DNA from: Micrococcales bacterium
GTDB taxonomy: Bacteria > Actinomycetota > Actinomycetes > Actinomycetales > Microbacteriaceae
Assembly (NCBI GenBank): GCA_017306245.1
Contig: JAFKIY010000008.1
Location: 1 to 59,934, forward strand
DNA: 59,934 nt
Direction: 5' to 3'
Position 1 is the stretch's first letter. Each line of letters opens with the position of its first letter. The translations under genes and the position numbers were made by a program. This document shows positions 1 to 8,816 of this stretch, piece by piece. Under the pieces are notes generated by a model, which saw only the letters and a list, made by a program, of their open reading frames with translations, was not told the origin of the DNA and ran no database searches.

Positions 1-222
1 GCACCGCACATACGTCAACAATACACAGATTCTTTCAGAAATCATGAAATCTCTACAAGAATCGGGTATCGGTGGCGATCCCTGCGTACCTCGCTCCTAT
101 GAGAGATCGAGGGAGCAGATGGCCGAACGAACTCACGGCAGTTGGGACAGAAGGTAACGGGTTCCGTGGAATTCGTTCGGAAATCTCGGGAACCTGAGTC
201 TTCGCAGAAGGATTCCTAGTCG

Positions 223-901
223 CTAAGACTGCGGGTTCACCGGCCGCATGGTCCGACGACCTTCCAGGGCGGTGACGTCTACTCCGAAGGTTGGCCGGAG
301 GGGGCGCACGTCGATCGCGTCCATGCCGGCCGCGTCGGCAGCCTGCAGTCCCTCGTCGCCGTCCTCGAAGACGAGCACACGAGCCGGGTCGACGTCCAGC
401 CGCTGCGCAGCAGCAAGGAAGATGTCCGGCGCCGGCTTTCCTCGGGCGACGTCGTTACGGGTCACAATCACGTCGAACAACCCCCGCATACCGAGGGCAT
501 CGACGGTCGCGCCAACGGTGTCGGCTCCGCCGCCGGTTGCGAGCGCGGTCCTCACGTTTCTGTGAGCATCGTTCAGCACCTTGTTGATTGGAGTGATCGT
601 CTCCACAAAGGTGGAGTAGTCGGAGGTATTCAGCGTCGCGATCGGTAGCGGCCTGCTCGACATCGACAGGGCGACTCTGGCATTCGCCGGCGGCGGTGAC
701 CATATCGCGCGAGGACATGCCGGTGCGGGTCGCGTACCACTCGGGCGCGAGGTCGAGGCCCTGTCGGACCAGGGCGTTGCGCATGGCGATGAAATTCGCG
801 GCGTGGCTATCTACGAGCGTGCCATCCCAATCGAACAGCAACGCTTCATAACCCTCCCAAATCAGGTCGGCGGTGGTGGCGGCGATGGTGAGGGTAGGCA
901 C
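223..901 (-). pseudogene. HAD-superfamily phosphatase (phosphoglycolate phosphatase/beta-phosphoglucomutase type), frameshifted
   Basis: The N-terminal part has HAD motif I (DWDGTLVDS) and the helical cap start. The C-terminal part, in another frame, has motif III (the K of GKPAPDIF) and motif IV (VFEDGDEG). The two halves join at about 600-610, where RDAEYLRL in one frame should continue as VETITPINK in the other, so a single indel separates them. The start is taken as the GTG at 901; an ATG at 955 in the same frame is possible. With the frame restored, the protein would be about 225 residues, normal for the family. It is either a recent pseudogene or a sequencing indel. Substrate unknown. 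It lies at the cargo end of the inferred integrative element. Confidence 0.7.
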
Positions 902-1122
902 GGTCAGATCTTTCGCATCGGAGCGAGCAGGAGTCGATGACGAGGCAGTTGGCAATCAGCATGGTCAGTCGGCTCAGTGGCGCAATCAAGCGTGGTGAGG
1001 TTTGCAAGCGTACTTGTCAAGCTTGAAGGTCGCGCGGATAAGTGAACGCGAGACGTCCCAAACGGTCGCTTCCGGCGGTGAATGACGTCGTTTTGCGACG
1101 TCTCGACGATCGGGCTGCTCGC

Positions 1123-1758
1123 CTATCCGCGCGACCCCTGAGCTCCGCGCAGCACGGGCGGCGGGCCGCTGAGCCGGTCACTGACACCGGTACCCGCCCG
1201 CAATCCGTCCCAGGCCAGGTCGAGATAGCGCCGCCACAGTTCCGGCGAGGCGGCATGGAGTGGTTGCGCGGTCTGGGCGATGCCGCGCAGCAATAGCACC
1301 AGGTCGTCGGAGGTGACGTCGGCGCGGACGCGACCCTCCGCTTGCGCGGCCTGCAGCAGCACCCCTGCCACGTCCAGCATTCGGGCGGTGAGCGCCTGGA
1401 TTTCCGAGAGGTTCGTCAGGCCGTAGACGGCTTCGCAGATCCCGTAATTGCCTGCCAGCATCTCGGCACCAACGGCAAGAAACTCGTGCAGTGCGGCGGG
1501 GGCATCCTCCCTGCCAGCGAGCGCTTCGCCGCGCGCAACGAGCTGTCCGATTCGATCCTCGACGACGGCGACCACGAGCGCCTCCTTGGTCGGGAAGCGA
1601 CGGAAGACCGTGGCTTTCCCCAGGCCGGCGGCATCCGCGATCGCGGCGACGGAGACATCGGCGCCCTTGCGCGCCAGCGCCTTCTCAGTGGCGTCGAGCA
1701 GCGCGCGCCGATTCCTCGCGGCATCCGCGCGGAGCCGCTGCGGCGCGATGTCGGACAT
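1123..1758 (-). CDS. TetR/AcrR family transcriptional regulator
   Basis: 211 residues. The N-terminal TetR helix-turn-helix is clear (about residues 12-58: RNRRALLDATEKAL, then AAIADAAGLGKATVFRRFPTKEALV). The C-terminal half is a helical ligand-binding domain of the type found in regulators of drug exporters. The gene is divergent from an MFS exporter gene with about 105 bp between them, the usual layout for local repression relieved by a pump substrate. The ligand cannot be read from the sequence. Confidence 0.88.
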   Translation of the reverse strand: MSDIAPQRLRADAARNRRALLDATEKALARKGADVSVAAIADAAGLGKATVFRRFPTKEALVVAVVEDRIGQLVARGEALAGREDAPAALHEFLAVGAEMLAGNYGICEAVYGLTNLSEIQALTARMLDVAGVLLQAAQAEGRVRADVTSDDLVLLLRGIAQTAQPLHAASPELWRRYLDLAWDGLRAGTGVSDRLSGPPPVLRGAQGSRG

Positions 1759-1864
1759 GACACCAGCCTATCCGATACCGAGCGGTCCGGTTAGGTGATA
1801 GCGTGAAAGTGAAACCATGCGGTCCGCTTGTCGGGGGGGGGGGCATCAATGCGAGGAGACGACC
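1759..1864. promoter_or_regulatory. Divergent TetR/MFS intergenic region with repeated GCGGTCCG and an 11-G tract
   Basis: The 8-mer GCGGTCCG occurs at 1782-1789 and 1819-1826, each inside a short odd-length palindrome (CGGTCCG; GCGGTCCGC), so they are candidate operators for the TetR protein. A run of eleven G residues (1833-1843) lies between the second copy and the exporter ribosome binding site (GAGGAG, 1853-1858). No strong promoter hexamers are evident. Confidence 0.4.
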
Positions 1865-3347
1865 ATGTCCAGCTCAGAGCCCGCAGACGCGCCGGTTCCC
1901 GCAGCCACGGCGGCTTGGGCGGCGCTGGCGATCGTGGCCGCGGTGCAGTTCATGATCGTGCTGGACGCCACGGTGGTGAACGTCGCGGCCCCCTCCATCC
2001 AGCACTCCCTCGGCTTCACCGCATCGAGCTTGCAATGGATCATCACCGTGTACACCCTGCTCACAAGCGGCTTCCAGCTACTCGGCGGACGGGCCAGTGA
2101 TCTCGTCGGCCGGCGGCTGGTGTTCCTGCTCGGCACGGCCGTGTTCACCGCCGCCTCGCTGTTCAACGGCCTCGCCCCGAGCGCGACCGCGCTCATCGTC
2201 GGCCGTGGCGCCCAAGGCCTGGGCGCAGCATTCGCCTCGGCGGCCGGGCTTGCCGTGCTGCTCGCCGCCTTCCCGAACGCCCGCGACCGCAGTCGGGCCC
2301 TGGCGGTGTGGACGAGCATCGCCATTGCAGGCGGCGCCGCCGGCGTCCTCGTCGGCGGCGTGCTGACCCAGTGGCTGTCCTGGCCCTGGGTGTTCTACAT
2401 CAACGTCCCCGTCGGCGCGCTCGCCATCCTCGCCAGCCTCCGATGGCTCCCGGAATCCCGCGACACCGGTACGCGCCGCCGCTTCGACCTGCTCGGCGCG
2501 CTCACCGTCACCGCCGGCACCCTGCTCCTCGTCTACGCCATCACCGAGGCACCCTCCCGCGGCTGGGCGTCGCCGGAGGTCCTCGGCACCGGCATAGGCG
2601 GACTCGTTCTTCTCATGCTGTTCGTGCTGATCGAGCGGCGCACCCCCGACCCGCTCGTGCGCCTCGACGTGTTCCGAATCCGAACGCTGTCGGTGGGCAA
2701 CGGCGCCCTCATGCTCGTCGGAGGCGCCACCTTCGCCCTCTTCCTGTTCACCTCCCTCTACGTCCAGGACATCCTCGGCTACGCCCCCTTGGTGGCCGGC
2801 CTCGCGTTCCTGCCCGTCTTCGCCGCCAGCGTCCTTGGCGCCGTCTTCGCCCAACAGCTCATACGTCGGATCGGGACACGCGCCGTATCCGTGGCCGGCC
2901 TGCTCATCGCCGCGATCGGCCTCGGCTGGCTACTGCGCCTGCCGGTCGACGGGTCCTACCTGGCCGACCTACTCGCACCGCTCGTCATAGGCTCCATCGG
3001 CCTCGGCCTCGCCTCCGTCCCGCTCACCCTCCTGGCCACCTCGGGATTGCCCCCCAGAGCTCTCCGGCATGGCATCGGGCATCAACAACATGAGCCAGAA
3101 CCTCGGCCGCTCCCTCGGCCTCGCCGTCCTCACCACCATCGAGGTCAGCGCGGCTGGCCACGCCGCAGGCAACGCACTCGACGCCCAGCTCGCCGGCTAC
3201 CACGCCGGATTCCTCAGTGCGGCGATCCTCCTCGCCGCCGGGGCCGCCCTCGTGCTCATCTTCCTGCGGCGCACCGACACCGCCCGCATTGACCTACAAG
3301 CCCGCAGCAAGGCCCCGGCGGGTCTCACCGACCAGTCGGCGCAGTGA
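1865..3347 (+). pseudogene. MFS drug exporter, DHA2 (EmrB/QacA, 14-TM) family, frameshifted near the 3' end
   Basis: The start is the ATG at 1865 (MSSSEPAD), preceded by GAGGAG; an in-frame ATG at 1817 lies before the G tract and is less likely. The sequence shows the DHA2 pattern: DATVVNVA in TM1, LLGGRASDLVGRR in the loop 2-3 motif A, and WPWVFYINVP in the motif C region. After LLATSGLPP (about 3055) the frame is lost. The protein continues one frame over as ELSGMASGINNMSQNLGRS and the last helices to 3347. The break is at a C6 run (3050-3055) followed by an extra base. Intact, it would be about 494 residues, typical for the family. It may be a real lesion or a homopolymer error. Confidence 0.8.
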
Positions 3348-3375
3348 GGTCTGTCTGACCTGTCCCTGGTTTTTC

Positions 3376-3468
3376 GGGTCTGTCCGATTTCTTGTGTGCG
3401 GGGCTCGGCTCAGTTGAGTGCTAAGCGGCGGAGCTTGACCCCTCACACACAAAGGTCCCGACAGACCC
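3376..3468. repeat. Imperfect inverted repeat, probable insertion-sequence end scar
   Basis: The left arm (3376-3403, beginning GGGTCTGTCCGATTT) and right arm (3439-3468, reverse complement beginning GGGTCTGTCGGGACC) match over about 27 bp with several differences and one small gap. About 35 bp lies between them. Two facing termini without a transposase between them look like the remains of an insertion sequence or a MITE-like unit. I cannot name the family; an IS256-type terminus is only a guess. Confidence 0.45.
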
Positions 3469-3472
3469 CAAC

Positions 3473-3643
3473 GTGGCCGCCGACCACGGCGAGCCGTTCG
3501 ACATGCTGGTCGACCCGGCGCTGCACACCGACGCAGCCGACCTGCACCGCGATCTGCTCGACGTTGCCGCGCTGCTCGACCCAAAGCTCCGCGACCTCCT
3601 AGGCCGGCGTTTTAGACAGGGGCTACTTACGCCGTTGAGTTGA
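3473..3643 (+). CDS. Short unrecognised ORF, likely gene fragment
   Basis: Frame from GTG 3473 to TGA 3643 encodes 56 residues with protein-like composition (DMLVDPALHTDAADLHRD, then LLDPKLRDLLGRR). It begins right after the inverted-repeat scar, lacks a clear ribosome binding site, and I do not recognise it. The composition suggests it was once coding, so it is probably a remnant left by the insertion-sequence activity. It may be non-functional. Confidence 0.25.
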   Translation: MAADHGEPFDMLVDPALHTDAADLHRDLLDVAALLDPKLRDLLGRRFRQGLLTPLS

Positions 3644-3696
3644 TGTGCCCCGAGGCGGACGGTGGTGTTGCGGCTCGGCGCAGGCGGCACTCGGCG

Positions 3697-4671
3697 TTAT
3701 GCATGCGTGCCGTGTTCATGATCGGCGTGTGCGGCTTCCTCGAATTGGAAAGTGGAGTGCTCGACATCAAAGTGGTCCCCAAGGCATGCCTGCATCTGAT
3801 CGAGGAGAGCGGGCATGTGGCCATCATGAAAACAAGCATCGTCCAGAACAATGTGTGCTGAAACGGCTGTCAGCCCAGAAGTGACGGTCCATGCGTGAAG
3901 GTCGTGGACATCACGGACGTACTTGACTTCGTTGAGATGGGTGCGCAGTTCGCTGAGGTCGATCTCTTTGGGCGCCGCTTCGAGGAGGACGCGACCTGAA
4001 TCGCGCAGCAGGCCCCAGGCTGCGTGAACCATGAGCGCCACCACGACTAGGGAGGCGATTGCGTCCGCCTGGGTCCATCCGGTGGTGATGATGATGATGG
4101 CGGAGATGGCAGTGCCGATGAACCCGTATAGGTCAGTGAGGATGTGTTGATACGCGCCCTCGACGTTGAGGCTGGAGCGGTTGGCCTTTGCCAGGAGCCA
4201 CGTCGCAGCCAGGTTGACGACAATGCCCACGAGAGCTACGACCAATACGGTGCCGCCGTTGACAGCGGGGTGATCGTCGACGAGGCGGCGGACTGCTTCG
4301 AAGCAGACCAGAGCGGCGATGACCAGCATGGTGACGCCGTTGCCGAGCGCGGAGAGGATTTCGGCTCGCTTCCAGCCGAAGGTCCAGGCTCCCGCGGCAG
4401 GGCGCGCGGCAAGCCGCATGGCCCAGAGCGCTACAGCGATGGCGCCGGCGTCGGACAGCATGTGCCCGGCGTCAGAGAGCAAGGCCAACGACCCAGATAG
4501 AAGTGCTGTGACGACTTCGCCGACCATGTAGGCCAGCAGGAGGCCAAGCGCCGCCCACAAGTATCGCCGATCGGCGTTTGACGAAATGCCGTGATCGTGC
4601 CCGGCGTGGCTCTCCCGCGAGAAGCGGTCGGGCGGGTCGACAGGATACTTGTGCCCGTCATGCTCGTTCAT
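3697..4671 (-). CDS. czcD: Cation diffusion facilitator (CzcD/ZitB-type) metal efflux protein
   Basis: 324 residues from the ATG at 4671. It is an inner-membrane metal/proton antiporter. The N-terminus is histidine-rich (MNEHDGHK, then HAGHDHG). Six membrane segments follow. The metal-site HxxxD motifs are present in TM2 (SDAGHMLSDAG) and TM5 (YQHILTDLYGF). The C-terminal cytosolic domain contains DVHDLHAWTV and ends in a second histidine cluster (HADHEHGTHA). The gene begins 8 nt after the stop of a metal-sensing ArsR gene, so the two form an operon. By partner, the likely substrates are Cd, Zn or Pb. Confidence 0.93.
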   Translation of the reverse strand: MNEHDGHKYPVDPPDRFSRESHAGHDHGISSNADRRYLWAALGLLLAYMVGEVVTALLSGSLALLSDAGHMLSDAGAIAVALWAMRLAARPAAGAWTFGWKRAEILSALGNGVTMLVIAALVCFEAVRRLVDDHPAVNGGTVLVVALVGIVVNLAATWLLAKANRSSLNVEGAYQHILTDLYGFIGTAISAIIIITTGWTQADAIASLVVVALMVHAAWGLLRDSGRVLLEAAPKEIDLSELRTHLNEVKYVRDVHDLHAWTVTSGLTAVSAHIVLDDACFHDGHMPALLDQMQACLGDHFDVEHSTFQFEEAAHADHEHGTHA

Positions 4672-4679
4672 GGTCGCGG

Positions 4680-5084
4680 TCAGGCTCGTGGGTGGTCTTT
4701 GAGTTCGCCTGCGGCGTGCTCTAGACGATGGGTGGGGCACAACGATACTTGGTCGCCGGTGGCGGCCAAGAGCTTTTCGGCCGCGGCGAGGACACCTAGC
4801 ACTTCGGGCTCGTGGCTCAACGAAAACATCGAGGAGCGGCCGACCGGACGGGAACTCACTAATCCGCAGTCAAAGAGGCAGGCGAGGTGCGCCGAGACTG
4901 TGGATTGCGCGAGGCCGACGTGCTCAGTCAGGTCTACAACTCGGTGCTCCCCTAACGCCAGGTGGGTGAGGATCGCCAGTCTGGACGGATCACCGAGGCT
5001 GCGGAACAGGCACGAGGCGGCTGTTGCAGCCCGAGTATCCAGTCTCGTGCTCTCAGGTGACAGCTGATCCCGAATCATCGCCAT
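4680..5084 (-). CDS. cmtR: ArsR/SmtB-family metal sensor, CmtR-like
   Basis: 134 residues if translation starts at ATG 5084; ATG 5078 or an upstream ATG at 5132 are alternatives. It has a winged helix with LGDPSRLAILTHL and AQSTVSAHLACLFDCGLV. Cys69 and Cys73 in the recognition helix, plus Cys116 near the C-terminus (SLCPTH), reproduce the three-cysteine layout known for Cd/Pb-sensing CmtR. This supports a soft-metal sensor repressing its own operon with the CDF exporter. The chosen start overlaps the palindrome at 5074-5095, so an essentially leaderless transcript is possible. Confidence 0.85.
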   Translation of the reverse strand: MAMIRDQLSPESTRLDTRAATAASCLFRSLGDPSRLAILTHLALGEHRVVDLTEHVGLAQSTVSAHLACLFDCGLVSSRPVGRSSMFSLSHEPEVLGVLAAAEKLLAATGDQVSLCPTHRLEHAAGELKDHPRA

Positions 5085-5095
5085 ATGCCGATGAT
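5074..5095. promoter_or_regulatory. Palindromic operator of the cmtR-czcD operon
   Basis: The 22-bp dyad has arms ATCATCG and CGATGAT around CCATATGC and is almost perfectly symmetrical. It overlaps the ATG codons at 5084 and 5078. An ArsR-family dimer bound here would block transcription of its own operon. Confidence 0.6.
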
Positions 5096-5266
5096 AGCGC
5101 CTATTACCGAATCTTAGCCAGACGCGGGGCACCGAACTGATGGGATCGGGAAGCTCCGGTGGCGGCGTCGCACCTCGCAGGTGTGAGAAACCATGCGAAA
5201 GCTGCCCAGCAGGCCAGGAGGCGTGGGAGCGGAGGTGAAAGCCGGGAGCATACCGATCACGCTGTC

Positions 5267-5749
5267 ATGCCGGTTGCCCTGCTGCATGTCGTCATATCGG
5301 TCGCCCAAGACGGAACGATGGCGGTCGCAGTCGAGGGGACGCCCCATCTGCCAGAGCCGTTCGCTCCGCCGTGGCAGCGTGAGGACTTCGCCCGCGTCCT
5401 CGACCAGCTCACCGAGCAGTATCGCTCGCCGGTGCGGGTCGAGGTCCGCGAAGCAGACGGCACGATGTTCACCGACATCATCACGCCCGGCAAGCGCCGC
5501 CGCCCCGACCCCGAACCAGAGCCAGACGCGCAGGCGCCGGCTGCCCCCGCGCTGCTGGGTCTGCATAGGGGCGGGTTCGTGCCGGGCGAGGACGTCGCAG
5601 TCGCCGTGGTCATCGCCCACGCGGAGGCCGCCCCGGACAGCACCGCCCGCATCCTGCTGACGCCCGATCAGCTCGCCGGCAGTCCGACCCGCGAGGTGAT
5701 CCTGCTCGGCCGGGTCTCCGGCACCACCACGGTCGGGCACCCCGCATGA
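5267..5749 (+). CDS. Hypothetical protein of the conjugation module
   Basis: 160 residues from ATG 5267 (MPVALLHVVISVAQDG). I do not recognise a family. The first half is a mixed alpha/beta segment (QREDFARVLDQLTEQY, VRVEVREADGTMFTDII). A charged proline-rich linker follows (KRRRPDPEPEPDAQAP), then a second folded segment ending in REVILLGRVSG. The stop overlaps the start of the TraG-type ATPase gene (ATGA), so they are translationally coupled. A role as an accessory factor of the coupling protein is inferred from position only. Confidence 0.65.
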   Translation: MPVALLHVVISVAQDGTMAVAVEGTPHLPEPFAPPWQREDFARVLDQLTEQYRSPVRVEVREADGTMFTDIITPGKRRRPDPEPEPDAQAPAAPALLGLHRGGFVPGEDVAVAVVIAHAEAAPDSTARILLTPDQLAGSPTREVILLGRVSGTTTVGHPA

Positions 5750-7542
5750 CCAGTCCACGACCAACCGGGCCGCTCGGGGACGAGCTGAGCAATCTCGGCA
5801 TTGGCCTCCTCATCGGCGCCGCCGCACTGGCAGGCATCCTGCGCGGCGCCGGCTCCATCGCCGCCTGGATCACCGGCATCGACCAACCCGCCAGCGGCAT
5901 CGAGTCCGGGCTGAGCGTCCTGCTACATCCCGGCGACCCCGCCCTGGCACTGTCAGCGCCAGGGCTCAACGCCCTCGCGTACTGGACCACCGCCGCCATG
6001 CTCATCGCCGTCGCCGCCGCGCTCTCGGTGTGGGTGTGGCGATTCATCCGCGAGCGCGGCCGAGTGGTGAAGGCCGACCCGTACCGGATCGCCGGGATCG
6101 CCACCCGCAGCGAGGTCGCCCAGGCGGCATCGGCGAAGGCGCTGCTGCGCCGGGCAGGACACCTGCGACCCTCGCTCAACAGGCCCAAGCCCGAGGCGGT
6201 CGGGTACCGGATCGGCACCTCGCGCGGCAAGGAGGTGTGGGCCAGCGTTGAAGACTCGATCCTGCTCATCGGGCCGCCACGCTCCGGCAAGGGCGCCCAC
6301 ATCGTCATCAACACGATCCTGGACGCGCCCGGCGCGGTCGTGACCACCTCGACCCGGCCCGACAACCTCGCCGCGACCCGGCGGGCACGGGAGAAGGTCG
6401 GGCCGGTCGCGGTCTTCGACCCCCAACACCTCGCCGAAGGGGTCCCTGCCGGGCTGCGGTGGTCGCCCATCCGGGGCTGTGAGGACCCGTTGACCGCGAT
6501 GATCCGCGCCACCGGCCTCGCCGCCGGCACCGGCCTGTCCGCTGGCGGTGTGGAGGGCGGCGGGTTCTGGGAAGGCAAGACCAGGACGGCCCTCCAGGCC
6601 CTGCTCCACGCCGCCGCCCTGGACCGCCGCCCGCCGGGCGAGCTGTTCCGCTGGACCCTCGACCCCGCCGCCGCCGCCGACGCGGTGGCGATCCTCACCG
6701 CAAGCCCACGCGCGGCAGTCGGATGGGCCGACTCCTTGCAGGCCATGATCGACTCCGACCCGAGAACCCGCGACTCCATCTGGCAAGGCGTCTCCCTCGC
6801 CCTCGCCGCCCTCGCGGACCCGCGCGTGCTCGACGCCGTGAACCCGCGCGACGGCGAGGGCTTCGACCCCGAAGCCTTCCTGCGCGCCAAGGGCACCCTC
6901 TACCTGCTGGCGACCGGCGCCGGGGCCAACAACTCCGCCGCGCTGGTCGCGGCGTTCGTGGAAGACCTCGTGGAAGCCGCCCGGCGTATTGCCGCCCGCA
7001 GCCCCGGCGCCCGCCTCGATCCGCCGCTGCTGCTCGCGTTGGATGAGGTCGGCAACTTGGCGCCGTTGCCGTCGCTGCCGACTCTCATGGCCGAAGGCGG
7101 TGGCACCGGGATCACGACCATGCCCGTCTTGCAGTCCCTCGCCCAAGCCAGAGAGAAGTGGTCGGAGAACGCCGCCGGCGCGATCTGGGACGCCTCGATC
7201 GTCAAGATCATCCTCGGCGGAGCATCCAACTCCAAGGACCTTCACGACTTGACCACCCTCATCGGGGAACGCGACGAGCTGACCGACTCCACCACCATCG
7301 GAGACCAAGGCTCCCGCTCCGCCCAACGCTCCATCCGGCGCGTGCCGATCATGCCGCCCGACACGATCAGGACCCTGCCGTTCGGCACCGCGCTCGTGCT
7401 GCTGCGTGCCGCGCCGCCCATCGTGACCCGGATGCGGACCTGGACTGACCGACCCGACGCCGCGGAACTGCGAGCGGATCGCACCGGCATCGAAGCCATG
7501 CTGCAACGCCATTCTCAGGAGACCAGGGGCGCACCTGCCTGA
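5746..7542 (+). CDS. traG: Type IV conjugative coupling ATPase, VirD4/TraG family
   Basis: 598 residues. Two N-terminal membrane segments (about residues 14-40 and 75-100) anchor a cytosolic ATPase that would bring relaxase-bound DNA to the transfer channel. Walker A is GPPRSGKGAH (about residue 178). The Walker B region is LLLALDEVGNLAPLPSL, followed by the arginine- and glutamine-rich motif typical of TraG proteins (GGTGITTMPVLQSLAQ). It sits in a block with an SSB and a DUF4913 gene, a layout common in actinobacterial conjugative elements. No relaxase or VirB4 is visible in the window, so the transfer region is only partly covered. Confidence 0.88.
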   Translation: MTSPRPTGPLGDELSNLGIGLLIGAAALAGILRGAGSIAAWITGIDQPASGIESGLSVLLHPGDPALALSAPGLNALAYWTTAAMLIAVAAALSVWVWRFIRERGRVVKADPYRIAGIATRSEVAQAASAKALLRRAGHLRPSLNRPKPEAVGYRIGTSRGKEVWASVEDSILLIGPPRSGKGAHIVINTILDAPGAVVTTSTRPDNLAATRRAREKVGPVAVFDPQHLAEGVPAGLRWSPIRGCEDPLTAMIRATGLAAGTGLSAGGVEGGGFWEGKTRTALQALLHAAALDRRPPGELFRWTLDPAAAADAVAILTASPRAAVGWADSLQAMIDSDPRTRDSIWQGVSLALAALADPRVLDAVNPRDGEGFDPEAFLRAKGTLYLLATGAGANNSAALVAAFVEDLVEAARRIAARSPGARLDPPLLLALDEVGNLAPLPSLPTLMAEGGGTGITTMPVLQSLAQAREKWSENAAGAIWDASIVKIILGGASNSKDLHDLTTLIGERDELTDSTTIGDQGSRSAQRSIRRVPIMPPDTIRTLPFGTALVLLRAAPPIVTRMRTWTDRPDAAELRADRTGIEAMLQRHSQETRGAPA

Positions 7543-7589
7543 CAGAACGGCCCTGATCAGGGGCCGGCCGACGTCAGGAGACAAGGCTG

Positions 7590-8057
7590 ATGGCTGTCCG
7601 CACCTACCAATCACTCTCGGGATACGTCGCCACGGAGCCCAGAACCGACCCGACGAGCGACGGTACTCCGAGGTTTTACGCACGGGCCGGTCAGCGGCAG
7701 GCCCGCAGGGAGCAGGACGGGAGCTTCACGAAGCTGTCGACCCAATACATGCCGATCGTCGCCTACGGCGAGGCCGCCGAGGAAGCCACCGCGTTGCTGA
7801 GCAAGGGCGACAACTTCACAGCCGAGGGCCGCATCCGTCCAGTCAAGTACGTCAAGGACGGCAAGACCATCGAAGGCCAGGAGTTCGAGGTGTGGAAGGT
7901 CGGTCGCCGCCGCAACGACGCCGACCGATCTGAGCAGGCCGAGCGAGCGGTCGCCGCCGACGCCGCTGCCGAGGCACCACTCCGCTCTCGGGACGTGCCG
8001 CCTGAGTTCGCCTCCCCAACCACCTCGCGGCAGGCACCCGCCGCGCTGGCCCTGTGA
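7590..8057 (+). CDS. Element-encoded single-stranded DNA-binding protein
   Basis: 155 residues with an OB-fold of the SSB family: SLSGYVATEPRTD at the start, FYARAGQRQA, STQYMPIVAYGEAAEEA, the strand LLSKGDNFTAEGRI and EGQEFEVWKVGRRR at the end of the fold. The C-terminus is alanine-rich and lacks the acidic DDDIPF-type tip of housekeeping SSB. It therefore is probably a specialised paralogue protecting transferred single strands. It is preceded by an AGGAGAC ribosome binding site and lies 47 bp after the coupling ATPase gene. Confidence 0.75.
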   Translation: MAVRTYQSLSGYVATEPRTDPTSDGTPRFYARAGQRQARREQDGSFTKLSTQYMPIVAYGEAAEEATALLSKGDNFTAEGRIRPVKYVKDGKTIEGQEFEVWKVGRRRNDADRSEQAERAVAADAAAEAPLRSRDVPPEFASPTTSRQAPAALAL

Positions 8058-8061
8058 GGCG

Positions 8062-8643
8062 ATGATGACCGACCACGCCACCTCGCCTGAGCCGCCCGAG
8101 GACGAGCTGCCCGGCGACGACCCGGCCGCGGACCTCGGGGAGCCGCTGCTTGCCGAACCGCCGCACCCGATCAACTGGAACCTGCTCACCGCCGACGAAG
8201 CCGAAGGCGAGTGGCTAGAGCTCAACAAGTGGGTCGACTGGCTCCGTCACGCCTACGGCCTCCCGGCATCCGTGGTGCCGCCGTTCTGGCACCGGCACTC
8301 TGAGCTCGTGTGGGAGCTGTCCGCGCTGCACCTGCACTGGCTGTGCGCCTACGACCCGGAGCAGAACGGAAGCGCCCCGCTGGGCTGGCACCGCGACTTC
8401 GCTGACGCCCGCCAGCGGCTCCGCGATTGGGTCGCTGCCTGCGGCACCCGTCTGGACCGCGACCGACCCACTCGGCAGACGAGCTGGCCCGGCGAGGAGG
8501 CCGCCGAGCCCGTCGAGGACCGGCTGATCGAGAACCGCGACCAGGACTTCGTGCAGTTCGTCCTCGATGATGTCGCTGCCCGGCGCCAGGCAGAGGACGA
8601 GTTCTACGCCGGCCTGAATCCCGAGACCGGAGAGCTGCTGTGA
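8062..8643 (+). CDS. DUF4913 domain protein
   Basis: 193 residues from ATG 8062 (ATG 8065 is equally possible). It has an acidic, proline-rich N-terminus. The core is tryptophan-rich (WLELNKWVDWLRHAYGLP, PPFWHRHSELVWELSALH, then LGWHRDFADARQRLRDW), as in DUF4913 proteins that accompany actinobacterial plasmid and conjugative-element transfer genes. Function is unknown. It follows the SSB gene by 4 bp and its stop overlaps the next short ORF, so it belongs to the same operon. Confidence 0.7.
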   Translation: MMTDHATSPEPPEDELPGDDPAADLGEPLLAEPPHPINWNLLTADEAEGEWLELNKWVDWLRHAYGLPASVVPPFWHRHSELVWELSALHLHWLCAYDPEQNGSAPLGWHRDFADARQRLRDWVAACGTRLDRDRPTRQTSWPGEEAAEPVEDRLIENRDQDFVQFVLDDVAARRQAEDEFYAGLNPETGELL

Positions 8644-8816
8644 CGGATGACCTCTTGGCAGCCGAACGCCCCGAGCTCGACTGCCTCCGCAAGGCGGGCG
8701 GCGAGCTCGGGGCGTCGTTCCTCCCGATCACGAAGGATCAGGCTACGGTCGTGCGCGCTACGCTGCTTGGCTCCACTGATAGGTGCCGGGAACTACGAAC
8801 CGGGGAGCGATCTTGA
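8640..8816 (+). CDS. Small hypothetical ORF, probably truncated
   Basis: GTG 8640 overlaps the DUF4913 stop (GTGA) and opens a 58-residue frame (VTDDLLAAERPELDCL, then GASFLPITKDQATVVRATLL). Its last 19 codons run antisense into the 3' end of the serine recombinase gene, where the composition becomes arginine-rich. The natural 3' end was probably lost when the recombinase segment became joined here. No family recognised. Confidence 0.35.
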   Translation: MTDDLLAAERPELDCLRKAGGELGASFLPITKDQATVVRATLLGSTDRCRELRTGERS

